A DNA stretch of 64,000 nucleotides from Pyxidicoccus xibeiensis (GCF_024198175.1 NZ_JAJVKV010000005.1:1030251-1094250), one strand, 5' to 3'. Numbered from the stretch's first letter, positions 52,473 to 61,494 are shown. Program-made: numbers and translations. The notes: generated from the letters alone by a model not told the origin.

Positions 52473-53969
52473 TCACGCCCACTCGACGTGGGCGTAGGCC
52501 GCCGTGGCCTGCTTCAGGTCCTGCATCTCCCAGGGCTTGAGCTTGCGCTCGCAGCGCACGCGAACCCCTCGCGTCCCAAACCCCTCTGCCGCGCGAAGGA
52601 CCTCCACGAACAGGCCGACAGCCTCCTCGCTCACCAGCGTCGCCTCGATGGGTACCTCCGCCGCCGGCCGCGCCGTGAGCCGCCATGCGCCCTGCCTGTC
52701 GGCATCGAAGCGCTCCAGCTTCCTCGCCAGGGAAGAGCTGGCGCAGATGCGCAGGTCCTCCGGCTCCGCGTCGCGGAGCTCCAGCCACGACAAGCTTGGC
52801 AGCAGCGCCAGCTTCTCGAACGTCTCCGACCGTTCAACACCCGGCTCCCTGACCGGATAGACCCCGCCCACTTGAGGCGCACGCAACTCCAGCCTGCTCA
52901 CGGAAGGATGTGGGCCCATGAAGTGGGCCTCGTGGAACTCCATCCGGCGCATCCGTCTGATACCGCGCAGGTGTGGATGCATGAACCACTCCCCGTGGAA
53001 ACCGGGCCCTTCGCCTCCGCCCCAATCAATCTCCCGCACCGTGCTCCACGAAGGGCTCGGCGCAGGGAAGGAAGGTCGCATCGAAGTCCTCCTTCCCAGT
53101 TGGACCGCCACTGGGAACCCCCGCTCGAAACGCGTCTTGCCCGGCACGACGAGGAGCCCCAGGGGCTCTTCCCAGCTCGACCGATGCGCCTCGAGCAGCA
53201 CGTTGACTCGGGCCTCATCGGAAGCGGGCGAGCATTGAAGCACGATGAACTCGCCCCAGGGGTCTCCGAGGGCCACCAACTCATCGGCCATCACCAGTCG
53301 CGCGGCATCGTCGTCGAGCTGGGCGTAGACCAGGGGCAGCCACTGCTCCCGGACGCTCGCGCAGCGCCGCTCATGCTCCTCCCTCTCGCCGAGCGCTTTG
53401 CTCAAGTCCTGCAGCGCGGCCTCGGCGCGCGCATCCAGGGCCGGGGGCACCCACTCACGCCCCATGCGGATGATGAACGCGAGCCGACCGGCGGAGTCGT
53501 TGTCCGGCGCCAGTCTGGCGTGAAGCGCCTCGAGCGGCGCGACGTCGAAGGGCGGGCCCACGTGCTTGAGCGCCAGACACAGCTTCGTCAGGTTCAGCGG
53601 AGCCTGGAACTCGGGCAGCCGGGAGAGGAGCAGCAGCGCTGGCCCGAACTGCGGGTTCGGGGACATCCGAAGGAGCTGGTCGAGGTAATGCGCCGCCGAT
53701 GTCGAGGACCTCTTTGCCTGCGACACGAGGAGCCACGCCATGGACCTGGGCGTGTACTCCCACGCCTCGTGCGGCGGCGGCCTCGCGTTGCCATCCGCGG
53801 AGAGGCCGTTCGCGACTAGGCGCCTTTCGACCTCTTCACACACCTTGACCAGGGCCGGTGAGCGACACACCCGCCAGGCGGCCAACAGGGCGCCGAGCGT
53901 CTCCTCTTCGTCGTGCCGGGCAAAGGACTCCGCGGCGCGCTCCAGGTGACCGTACACGATGTCATCCAC
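52473..53969 (-). CDS. Myxobacterial TIGR02996-type repeat-companion protein, function unknown
   Basis: 498 residues, no signal peptide or membrane segment. Around residues 255-277 is ARLVMADELVALGDPWGEFI, the hallmark of the TIGR02996 domain (usually ADxLxExGDPRGEFI) found in many myxobacterial and planctomycete proteins next to leucine-rich-repeat-like stretches. Downstream residues 330-440 show repeated leucine/arginine pattern (LSWLELRDAEPEDLRIC). The C-terminal ~65 residues recur in a fragment just upstream (about 54215-53985), so this is one of a local pair of paralogues. No catalytic motif. It could belong to the self/non-self gene set around it, but that is only neighbourhood inference. 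Confidence 0.6.
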   Translation of the reverse strand: MDDIVYGHLERAAESFARHDEEETLGALLAAWRVCRSPALVKVCEEVERRLVANGLSADGNARPPPHEAWEYTPRSMAWLLVSQAKRSSTSAAHYLDQLLRMSPNPQFGPALLLLSRLPEFQAPLNLTKLCLALKHVGPPFDVAPLEALHARLAPDNDSAGRLAFIIRMGREWVPPALDARAEAALQDLSKALGEREEHERRCASVREQWLPLVYAQLDDDAARLVMADELVALGDPWGEFIVLQCSPASDEARVNVLLEAHRSSWEEPLGLLVVPGKTRFERGFPVAVQLGRRTSMRPSFPAPSPSWSTVREIDWGGGEGPGFHGEWFMHPHLRGIRRMRRMEFHEAHFMGPHPSVSRLELRAPQVGGVYPVREPGVERSETFEKLALLPSLSWLELRDAEPEDLRICASSSLARKLERFDADRQGAWRLTARPAAEVPIEATLVSEEAVGLFVEVLRAAEGFGTRGVRVRCERKLKPWEMQDLKQATAAYAHVEWA

Positions 53970-53984
53970 ATCGCCACTCTACCG

Positions 53985-54215
53985 CGACGCGGACACGCGC
54001 ACACCCATTCGACGTGGGAGAAGACAGACGCGGCCCGGCGCAGGCGCTCGAGACGCGTGGCGTCGAGCTTGGGCTCACAGTGCACCCGCAGGCCCCGTGT
54101 CCCGAACCCCACCGCCGCAAGAAGGACCTGCTCGAACGTCCCGACAGCCCGCTCGCTCACCAGCGTCGCCTCGATGGGCACCTCCGCGCCCGGGCGCACC
54201 GTGAGCGTCCAGAGT
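53985..54215 (-). pseudogene. C-terminal fragment of a paralogue of the TIGR02996-type gene
   Basis: One minus-strand frame reads EVPIEATLVSERAVGTFEQV, FGTRGLRVHCEPKL and SVFSHVEW, clearly parallel to EVPIEATLVSEEAVGLFVEV, FGTRGVRVRCERKL and AYAHVEW at the end of the intact neighbour. Nothing upstream of it remains: at about 54215 the sequence changes to AT-rich DNA of the OLD-type gene. This end therefore marks a recombination junction. Confidence 0.65.
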
Positions 54216-55730
54216 CCTTGACCTTCTTCATGTCATTTCTTGTCCTGGGAATAACATCGGCAACTATGCGAGATGGGAGATAATCCTCGATCTCTTTGCC
54301 CTCGGTTACCCAAATGCGATCCCGATAGTCGGAATTCTCAATGAAGTTTCGCGCATACAGCTTACCAAGCTCTGGCATATCCGACTTCTTGTCTGAGTCT
54401 AAAATTAAATAGGATCCCGGATGTATTGAGAGTAGAGAAACAAAACCATCAACAGGCTCATCCGTGAGGCGCATGTGAGCCAAGAGGGCGCCGCCGAAAA
54501 ATGCGAAGCTGAAATCCATAAATTCTTCCAGCTTGATGTCGCGTCGTCTAGACGCCACTTCAATGAAGAATCGGAGATAGATTGCATCGGAGGGACCCTC
54601 CACCCAGATGAGGGCATTGGCTTCCTGTAGGCTACTAGGACGAACACCGAGCAGTTCAACAGCATCCCTCATTTCATTCTTATTTAGAGTGGTGATGCTG
54701 CTTGCTGTTGAAGTGCGTTTAACAATGTGGGTTGCGACGCCCTCTTTCATTTCCAGATCTAAAATGTGATTACTATGAGTGGTGACAAGCGACTGCCAAC
54801 TGCCATCAACGCACTCTTTTTTCAACATGCGCATCACGCTTCGCTGGAGAGTGGGGTGCAGGTGTAGTTCCGGCTCTTCATAAAGGAGCAGACCGCCATT
54901 GTGTTTTTCCAGAGCCAATGACAACATCATTAACTCCAACACGCCAGCTCCGAGGTTCTCGACTGAGCGAGCACTTTCATTGCCGAGCGACAATTTGAGT
55001 TGACGCTCTCGGGGATGCAAGGTGATTCTCGCGGACATTCCCGCCAGCTCCCCAAGACGGCACACAAAGCCTTTGAAACGAGACTGGTCCACGCAATACA
55101 TGTCTATCAGTTCTGATAGCAGTATGCTTGCGTCGATTCGTTCTTCGCGAATCCCATTTGCCTTACCCGCTTCAGGGCCACAATCTCGACGCTCAGGCAG
55201 CACTACGATTGGCAGTGCTTCGATAAGCTCAAGGATTGTTCCTGCAAGTCCTACACGTTCGTTCTCAGGGAGTTCCTCTTCAGGAGGCATGCGGTCATGT
55301 TGGACTAGTTCAAGCATCTTGACGCGTTCTTCGGCGAATCGAGCTACCACCGTGAAAGGCCAATAGGCGTCCTGCAAGAGAACTTCTGTCTTGCTGTAGC
55401 GTCCATGTTTGCGTCCGATCTTCATGGTCTGCATTGCCTCTTGGATGCGTGCAGTCTTTGAAACAGTCAGGCCAAGCCGAGCGGGGACTTGTTGTCTTGT
55501 ATGTCGTCGTGTTGGAGTTTTAAATCAGTGAATGAGCCTAGAAACCCTCCCCCTTGGGGATCGCGCGGGTGTCGCTCAAGATTGATTGAAGGCAACCGTC
55601 GAATTGCTGCGAGGAGCGCTGATTTTCCGGAGTTATTTGGGCCTGCGAATATATTAACATGAGACAGCTCCAGCTCTACCTTGTCGAAACAGCGGAATGC
55701 TTCGAGAACAGCTTGTTTTATGTGGATCAT
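54216..55730 (-). pseudogene. OLD-type ATPase/TOPRIM gene, frameshifted and 3'-truncated, horizontally acquired
   Basis: The ATG at 55730 opens an ABC-type ATPase with Walker A AGPNNSGKSALL, stopped at 55467 (SPLGLA). The other frame carries on at once (LGLTVSKTARIQEAMQ) with Walker B GGLLLYEEPELHLHP, TTHSNHILD and a TOPRIM start (IWVEGPSDAIYLRFF, ILDSDKKSD). This is the OLD-family order; relatives act as nucleases in phage defence, including GajA of Gabija. A small indel near 55475 breaks the gene, and its 3' end runs into the paralogue fragment. Base composition is much more AT-rich than all flanks, with A/T-ending codons, which indicates transfer. No GajB-like helicase or other partner is visible. 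Confidence 0.75.
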
Positions 55731-55914
55731 GTAGAACCCAAATCAACCAAAGCCAAGAATAGATGACTCTGCAATATAGTGGTCCGACTGCTTCTGAGCC
55801 AAGGGTTTTAAATCCGTTCAGGAGCACCCGAAACGCCAAGCGCCCCAGCCGTCTTGTCGCCCAAGGAGCGCTGCGGTGTCCCTGAATGGATTCACTTTCC
55901 CTAGCTGAGCCCGA
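55731..55914. other. Intergenic, no feature recognised
   Basis: Transition from the AT-rich OLD-type gene to GC-rich repeat DNA. No reading frame, RNA or clear hairpin is seen. Confidence 0.4.
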
Positions 55915-56575
55915 GCGCAGCGGCGGCCAGGACTCTGCCGAGCGAGACCTCGGGGCGTGGTGTCGCTCGATAGGACCGTGGAGCCTGCCCGGTGTGCAGT
56001 GGCGGACAAGGCTGTGCCGAGCGTCGCCTGGAGCCGTAGTGATTGCACGATGTGCAGTGTCAGCCACGCCCACGCCGAGCACCACCTCAGAGCCGTGGTG
56101 TCCGCCCGGTGCGTGGTGGCCGCCAGCGCCCGCTCCGAGCACCACCTCGGGCCGTGGCGCCTGCCTGTTACGTGGTGACCGCCAGGACTAATGCCGAGCC
56201 CCCCTGCGCCGTGGTGCCTGCCCGGTGGGTGGTGACTGCCAGCGCCCGTGCCGAGTGCCACCTTGAGCCGTGGTGCCATTCCAGTGCGTGGTGGCGGCTA
56301 CCCACGCCGAGCATCGCTTCGGGGCCGTGGGGCTTGCCCGGTGCGTATTCGCAGCCAGGAACCATGCCGAGAACCACCTCGGGTCGTGGGGCCATGCCGG
56401 TGCGCAGCGGCGGCCAGGGCCCGTGCTGAGCGCCACCTCGGGCCGTAGAGCTTGGCCGATTCACGGTGGCGGCCGCCCACGCCGAGCACCACCTCGGGGC
56501 CTTGGTGCCGGTTCCGTACGCGGAGACGGCCAAGTTCTAAGCTGAGCCTCCCTTCGGAGCCGTAGTGCCTAGATC
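55915..56575. repeat. Tandem minisatellite array A (about 11 units of 56-60 bp)
   Basis: The core GCCGAG(C)ACCACCTCGG recurs, followed by a GCCGTGGTGCCTGCCCGGT-like and a GCGTGGTGGCCGCCAGCGCC-like part. Cores (including close variants) begin near 55937, 56016, 56074, 56134, 56193, 56250, 56306, 56366, 56425, 56481 and 56541. Units differ by many substitutions. Each core can fold (CCGAG, loop CACCAC, CTCGG). It ends 26 nt from the stop codon of the imm11-type gene and resembles array B on the other side of the toxin gene. Confidence 0.85.
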
Positions 56576-56600
56576 CACCTCGGCGCCGTGGAACATGCCC

Positions 56601-57170
56601 CTAAACCTCTTCAACCTTCGTTCCCGTGGCGCCCATACGCTCAAGTGCGGTGCGGATCTCCTCTCGGACGATCAAGGCGATGGGCCATCCCCAGGGGCGG
56701 AACACCTTCGCGTCGCCTACCTGGGAGGCGTCAATCCGCATACCTCGGACATTTCGGTACTCTCCAACCTTCTCAGGGGTCCCGTCCTCCGGCATCCATT
56801 TCAGGACTTGCTTGGACGCCTTGTCGTCAATGCAGCGAATCAGCTTGGTAGCAACGAGAATGAAGAACTGTTCCGACTGGCCCTGAATCTCCACCGGCAG
56901 GGTTTGCACCTCGGTGGGCGCGAGTTCCGAGAATACCGAAGCCACTCGGGCGTGGACCACCGGAACCCCGAACGCCGCCCGAGAGAAATCGAGCGCCCTG
57001 CCGGGCACAGTCACGGGGAGATTCAAGGGGCCCGGGTCCGGGAGTCGCTCTCCCCGCTGGAACATCCACGGGTCGTCCACCTCCCGACCTTGAACATCTG
57101 TGGGGGTGCCGAGCAACCACCGCCCCCGAACGGTCATGTCGTCAAACAGGTCGAAGTACCGCTTTGGCAT
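56601..57170 (-). CDS. imm11-family immunity protein
   Basis: 189 residues. The opening PKRYFDLFDDMTVRGRWLLG, the central AFGVPVVHARVASVFSELAP, the IRCIDDKASKQVLKW segment and the closing IREEIRTALERMGATGT-like end follow the pattern of the imm11 (PF07791-type) family, abundant in myxobacteria and encoded next to polymorphic toxins. It is cytoplasmic, with no signal peptide. The start lies 21 nt behind the stop of the AHH toxin lipoprotein on the same strand, so the two form an operon; it should neutralise that nuclease (family knowledge plus context). Confidence 0.82.
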   Translation of the reverse strand: MPKRYFDLFDDMTVRGRWLLGTPTDVQGREVDDPWMFQRGERLPDPGPLNLPVTVPGRALDFSRAAFGVPVVHARVASVFSELAPTEVQTLPVEIQGQSEQFFILVATKLIRCIDDKASKQVLKWMPEDGTPEKVGEYRNVRGMRIDASQVGDAKVFRPWGWPIALIVREEIRTALERMGATGTKVEEV

Positions 57171-57191
57171 AGGCTCATTGTGGCGCCGCTT

Positions 57192-58538
57192 CTAGGTGCG
57201 CGTCACCAGCTTGTTGAGGTCAGTCCCTGGGGTGGCGATCTCCTGCCCCAACTGGCCAAGCTCGGCTGTCAGCGCCTTGCGGCATTGCTCCATGGTGCGG
57301 CAGTCCCGCACCGAGGTACTCAAGCGCCGGAAAATTTCCTCGTGATACTCCTGTGGATGAGGCCCCTTGTGGCCCTTGACGTGGACGATGTTGGCCGGGT
57401 CGTCCAGCGTCATGCCCGCCCTGTCGAAGATCTTCTGGAACTGTGGGGACCACGGGCCTGCATTGTTCGTGGACTTCCACCACTTGTTCGTAGCGATGTG
57501 GTGGTCGTGGCCTTCCTGGTCCACCGGACCGGCAGCCGCGCCACCCATGGCCCGTGCCGTCATGGCCACCGCGTTGGGGGCCAGTGCCACGGTGACGGCC
57601 TCGCCCGACACGGCCACCATGCCCACTTCGCCCACGGCGGCAAGGCGGATGCCCGCCCGGCCCCCGGCCAGCACCGCCGCTTGAGCGGAGCCGGGCAGCG
57701 TGGGCACCTTGCCCGCGAAACCCACCGCAGTGTTGCCCACGGCCACCGTCGCCAGCAGCGCGAAGGCTCGCGCCGCGTTCTGGCCCATGACCTTGCCGTA
57801 GCGCTCGCCCGCCTCGCGCAAGTCGTCAAACGTGGTGGCCCGGTCGGCTGCTTCCACCAGTCGCTTGAAGCCCGCTATCAGCGACCAGAAGGTATCTACC
57901 CCCAGGTAGACGATGGCTGTGGCCGTCATAACGGCAGCCAGGCCCTTGCTCACCGGCTCGGGTACCGACCAGAGGACCAGGTATAGGGTCATAGTCCACA
58001 GCACCGCCGAGAGCGCCGCGTGCGGGTCGGCCATGTCCCGGAAGGCGTCCAGCATCTCTTCCCGGACGACACCTTGAGCCAGGGCCATGGCCAGGGTGTA
58101 GCGCCCGTCTCCGGTGACGGTAGGACTCTCTATCAACAGGCGCAGACAATCGCCCTTGCGCCCGGTGCGCTCGCACCAGCGCAGATATGCCCGCGTCAGT
58201 TCCACGTCCGCTGGGGGCATGTCGGAGACCAATGCAGCGCCGTTCAGCGGCGTGAGCTGCCGGGTCCGCTCGTTGAAGAAGAACGCGCCGCCTCGGGCAT
58301 CCACTCCCATCAGATGCCGCGCGGCCTGCTGGGGATTGGCCGGAGGCCGCATCTCCCGCACCAGCCGAGCCACGGCCTTCTTGAAGTCGTCCCGCTCCAC
58401 CTTCACGGGCCCGGCTTCACCGCTGACGGGGGTGAAGACGACCGACGGCCCCCGGCCAGTTTCCAAGCGCACCACGCGCCCCGAGGAACAACCTGTCACC
58501 AAAGCCAGCAGCAGCGCGGCAGCGCGATGTACCCTCAT
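57192..58538 (-). CDS. Sit-type polymorphic toxin lipoprotein with C-terminal AHH nuclease domain
   Basis: 448 residues from ATG 58538 (G-rich ribosome site; an upstream GTG/ATG frame gives a poorer signal peptide). Lipoprotein signal RAAALLLALVTGC. The middle has two or three hydrophobic stretches (SAVLWTMTLYLVLWSVPEPV, VMTATAIVYLGVDTFWSLI, AFALLATVAVGNTAVGFAG). The C-terminus holds GHDHHIATNKWW and NIVHVKGHKGPHPQEYHEEI, the AHH nuclease signature (HNH superfamily). This matches SitA5-like toxins of Myxococcus, transferred as outer-membrane lipoproteins between kin by TraA/TraB-dependent exchange. All catalytic-looking residues are present. The immunity gene follows after 21 nt. Repeat arrays flank the pair on both sides. 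Confidence 0.8.
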   Translation of the reverse strand: MRVHRAAALLLALVTGCSSGRVVRLETGRGPSVVFTPVSGEAGPVKVERDDFKKAVARLVREMRPPANPQQAARHLMGVDARGGAFFFNERTRQLTPLNGAALVSDMPPADVELTRAYLRWCERTGRKGDCLRLLIESPTVTGDGRYTLAMALAQGVVREEMLDAFRDMADPHAALSAVLWTMTLYLVLWSVPEPVSKGLAAVMTATAIVYLGVDTFWSLIAGFKRLVEAADRATTFDDLREAGERYGKVMGQNAARAFALLATVAVGNTAVGFAGKVPTLPGSAQAAVLAGGRAGIRLAAVGEVGMVAVSGEAVTVALAPNAVAMTARAMGGAAAGPVDQEGHDHHIATNKWWKSTNNAGPWSPQFQKIFDRAGMTLDDPANIVHVKGHKGPHPQEYHEEIFRRLSTSVRDCRTMEQCRKALTAELGQLGQEIATPGTDLNKLVTRT

Positions 58539-58604
58539 CAGCCCCCCAGCGGAAAAGGGCTCCATCCTCCGGGGCGCGGCGAGTCACGGCCAGGACCCAT
58601 CGGA

Positions 58605-59085
58605 TCGGGCCTCCCCCAGCACCACCTCGGGGCGTGGCGCCTCCACCGAGCGCAGCGGCGGCCAGGGGATATGCCGAGCGCCACCTCGGGGCCGTGGTGC
58701 CTGCCCGGTTCTTGGTGGCATCCAGAGCCCGCGCCGGGCATCACCTCGGGCTGTGGCGCCTGCCGGGTGTGTAGTGGCTGCCTGTGCGCGTGCCGAGCAC
58801 CACCTCGGCGCCGTAGAGCCTGCCCGCGCCGAGCACCACCTCGGCGCAATGGTGCCTGCCAGCGCCGAGCGCCACCTCGGAACCGTAGTGCCTGCCGAGG
58901 GCGCGGTGGCCGCCAGCGCCCGTGCCGAGTACCACCTCGGGGCACTGGCGCCTGCCCGGTGCGCGGTAGCCGCCAGCGCCCGTGCCGAGCGCCACCTCGG
59001 GATTGTGGCGCCCACCCGGTGAGTGGTTGCGGTCAGGGCCCGTGCCGAGCGCCACCTCGGAGCCGTGGCGCCCGCCCGGTGCGCA
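58605..59085. repeat. Tandem minisatellite array B (about 9 units, 60-bp period)
   Basis: CACCTCGG cores begin at 58623, 58682, 58742, 58801, 58837, 58873, 58933, 58993 and 59053, giving a 60-bp period with two 36-bp short units in the middle. Consensus around the core: GTGCCGAGCACCACCTCGGG, then CCGTGGCGCCTGCCCGGTGC. It has the same consensus and orientation as array A but is more regular. It lies upstream of the toxin start and abuts the decayed HTH gene. Confidence 0.9.
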
Positions 59086-59089
59086 GTGA

Positions 59090-59511
59090 TTACCGCGCCC
59101 GCTTCTTCCGCGCGTTGGGCTCCATGTTGGCGGCAACCCACGTCAGCGTACGCACCGAACGCGCACTGAGGACAGACGCACGCCGCAAGAGGCGGCGAAT
59201 CAGGGTGCTTTGTGGCTTCACGGGTTCAAGCGCGGCAGCACGCGCACCGGAGGACTCCAGGCCGAAAGCCACGTCAGCTGAAATGCCGAGCGCCACGCAC
59301 AGGCGGTGCAGCGCGCCAATGCGCGGAGCCATTACCCCCCGCTCCAAGCGCCCGTAAACCTCGGAGTTGATGTCGATGGCCTCCGCGATTCCCACTGACT
59401 GAGCCCCAACCGGAGCAGCGCCGCTTTCGCGGCGTGGCCAATGGATGCGCGTAGGGACTCGTCCGTAACGGCGACGCGAAACGTCACCGGACGCCGGACA
59501 GGCGCAGTCAC
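59090..59511 (-). pseudogene. HTH (XRE-type) regulator, frameshifted
   Basis: GTG 59511 overlaps the stop of the kinase fragment as GTGA. The first frame reads VAVTDESLRASIGHAAKAAL and LLRLGLSQ, then leaves the fold. The +1-shifted frame continues VGIAEAIDINSEVYGRLERG and RLCVALGISADVAFG, the second half of a Cro/C1-type HTH. One small indel near 59400 explains the break. Coupling to a Ser/Thr kinase gene is a known myxobacterial arrangement. Confidence 0.6.
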
Positions 59512-59927
59512 GGCGGGCTCGGCTCCGTCGTGATGGCGTCCACGCAGAACGCGCTCTGCGCTCCGTCCTCTTCATCGGCCCGCGCTTCGCCCGCCCGCCG
59601 CATTGCCGCCTGGATTTCGTCTGCCGCATTCTTGGCGCTGTACCCCCCGCGCTCCCGGAGCACGCTGGACAAGGCCTCTTGCAGCGCGAGTGCGGACGGG
59701 TAGCGCTCTGCCGGTTCCCGGCGCAGCAACTTGCGGAACACGGCCCGCGTGGGCTCGGACAGCCGTTGCGTTGCCGCGTCCACGTCCGCCGGGGTGAAGG
59801 TGGCTGCCCGCAGAATGGTTTCCTCTGGGTCCACCCCATCCCAATCATCCTGCACGCGGGCAATGGCGCTGCTCAGCCGCTCCCGCTCCGCTTCAGGTAC
59901 GAGCGCCCACAAGCCCTCCAGCAACAT
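59508..59927 (-). pseudogene. C-terminal remnant of a Ser/Thr protein kinase
   Basis: 139 codons: LSEPTRAVFRKLLRREPAER and YPSALALQEALSSVLRERGG are the usual last helices of bacterial Hanks-type kinases. The ATP-binding and catalytic loops (HRD, DFG) are absent, because the homologous part stops about 30 nt from the end of the neighbouring metallo-beta-lactamase-like gene. It is probably not functional. Confidence 0.55.
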
Positions 59928-59959
59928 GTCGGGCGCACTGATGCTCTCCTATGCTCCTC

Positions 59960-60871
59960 CTACCTGGCAGCCTTCTCCTTCGCCTCTACGGCGAGCCGGT
60001 CCGCGAGCCGCTTCGAGGCAGCCTCCGCGTACTTCTGGCAACCGGTCGGATCGATGAAGGTGTTCTTCTCGGCCGTGCGCGAAGCCAGCTTCTCCAGGAC
60101 CTGCGAGAAGCCCGGGTGGTTGGACACCATCACGTCGCACTTCAGCGCCGCGACCTTGTCGATGGTGGCCTGGAAGGACTTGGAGATGTCGGGGGTGCCG
60201 TTGCCGCCGCTGAAGTGGAAGCCGTCCGTCGACACCGGTGTGAGGCTGTCCGCGTACACCATGTTCAGGCAGCGGTCCTTCTCGCACGAGCTCCACGTCC
60301 AGCTGGTGCCGCCCGGCGTGTGGCCCGGCGTGTAGTGCGCGGCGAGCTTCACGTCACCGACCAACAGCGTCTCGCCATCGGCCACCTCACGCACTTTCGC
60401 AATCTTCGCGAGGTGAAAGGGCTTGGCGGGGTCGTACTGCGGGTCGTCCTTGCCCACGGTCCCCGCGCGCAGGACCTTGGCGCCCTTGACGCTCGCCGCC
60501 ACGGTGGCACCGGTGGTGCGCTGCAGGGCCGGGATGCCGCCTGCGTGGTCGAAGTGCTCGTGCGTGTTGAGGATGAGCTTCACGTCCTTCAGCTTGAAGC
60601 CCAGCGCCTGGATGTTCGCCGCGATGATGGGGGCGGACTGCGGCAGCGCACCGTCGAGCAGGACGTGGCCCTTGGGGCCGGTGACCAGCAGGACCGACAG
60701 CTCGCTGGTCCCGACGTACCAGGTGTTGCCGTAGATGTTGAAAGGCTTCTGCGGCTTGTTCCAACCCTCGCACGCCGAGCACACGATGGGCGTGGTGGGC
60801 GTGACCTCGGCGACTGCAGCCGGGCCGACCAGCGCAAGCAGGACTGCCGCCATCATCATCTTCGCTGTCAT
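59960..60871 (-). CDS. Subclass B3 metallo-beta-lactamase-like hydrolase, exported
   Basis: 303 residues from ATG 60871, which has GGAG six bases upstream and starts a good signal peptide (MMMAAVLLALVGPAAVA). Zinc ligands: THEHFDH at 103-109 (HxHxDH), His in GHTPGG and His in SNHPGF, the arrangement of subclass B3 enzymes; the N-terminal WNKPQKPFNIYGNTWYVGT and LLDGALPQSA segments fit too. It should be periplasmic with two zincs. Beta-lactam hydrolysis is possible, but many chromosomal B3-like proteins have other or weak activity. It looks intact among decayed genes, with a kinase remnant behind it. Confidence 0.88.
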   Translation of the reverse strand: MTAKMMMAAVLLALVGPAAVAEVTPTTPIVCSACEGWNKPQKPFNIYGNTWYVGTSELSVLLVTGPKGHVLLDGALPQSAPIIAANIQALGFKLKDVKLILNTHEHFDHAGGIPALQRTTGATVAASVKGAKVLRAGTVGKDDPQYDPAKPFHLAKIAKVREVADGETLLVGDVKLAAHYTPGHTPGGTSWTWSSCEKDRCLNMVYADSLTPVSTDGFHFSGGNGTPDISKSFQATIDKVAALKCDVMVSNHPGFSQVLEKLASRTAEKNTFIDPTGCQKYAEAASKRLADRLAVEAKEKAAR

Positions 60872-60963
60872 CTGGGTCTCCATTTCACGAGGGTACACGG
60901 GGCACTGTGGCTCACGGGCCACGGGGGTCGCCCGAGTTGCACTCCGCGTGCCAGCTGTGTGCC

Positions 60964-61270
60964 TCACCCACCGTGGACGTAGCCCACGTTGCAGTCCACC
61001 TCTCTGAAGCCCGCCGAGGTGTAGAGCGCGACGGAGGCAGGATTGTTCGCCTTGGCATAGACGAGCGCCGTGCGGGCTCCTGCCTCCTCGAGCCGGTGCA
61101 GTGCGCTGACGATGAGCGCGCGGGCCACGCCCTTGCGACGGTGCTCCGGCGCAGTGCCAACGGGCTCCAGCTCACCCACCGCATTCTCCGGGTCCAACCA
61201 GCACAGCACGAAGACCGCGAGCTCCCCGCACGTGGGCGAGGCGACGCAGATGGCGCCGCTCGCGGCAGCG
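60964..61270 (-). pseudogene. GNAT acetyltransferase, N-terminal half missing
   Basis: The C-terminal ~97 residues are clear: VGTAPEHRRKGVARALIVSA is the acetyl-CoA loop (Q/RxxGxG/A type), followed by ASVALYTSAGFREVD. Upstream codons (to 61452) are Pro/Arg-rich antisense-like sequence without the first GNAT strands. The gene is 5'-truncated near 61270. Confidence 0.65.
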
Positions 61271-61494
61271 CAGGGCCCACCGGCGTGGGAGTAGGGGCGA
61301 GGGCGCGCGCGCGGAGGGCAGGGCAGGGGCGAGCGGGTGAGGCGCAGGCGAGGTACGCCCGCGGGGTGAAAACAAACTCCCCGTCCCGAGCGCTCGACGT
61401 GAATGGCGGGGAGCGGCGGCGCCTGGGGCGCGCGTGTCATGCGGCGCTGCACGAGAAACCCGGGCTGTTCTTCCTATCCTCACCGCGCTTGAGC

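Noticed and set aside
54216..55730. Complete Gabija system
   Set aside because: The ATPase/TOPRIM gene is broken and no UvrD-like GajB helicase gene is present on either side.
56588..57986. Plus-strand frames across the toxin/immunity genes
   Set aside because: They are antisense shadows; the minus-strand genes have family motifs, a lipoprotein signal and operon spacing.
55915..59085. Repeat arrays as a gene for a 20-residue repeat protein
   Set aside because: Array B has a period divisible by three and stays open in several frames, but array A spacing varies (56-60 bp) and breaks every frame; no start site or signal supports translation.
55915..59085. Repeat arrays as CRISPR
   Set aside because: The whole 60-bp unit is repeated and degenerate, there is no constant-repeat/variable-spacer pattern, and no cas genes are near.
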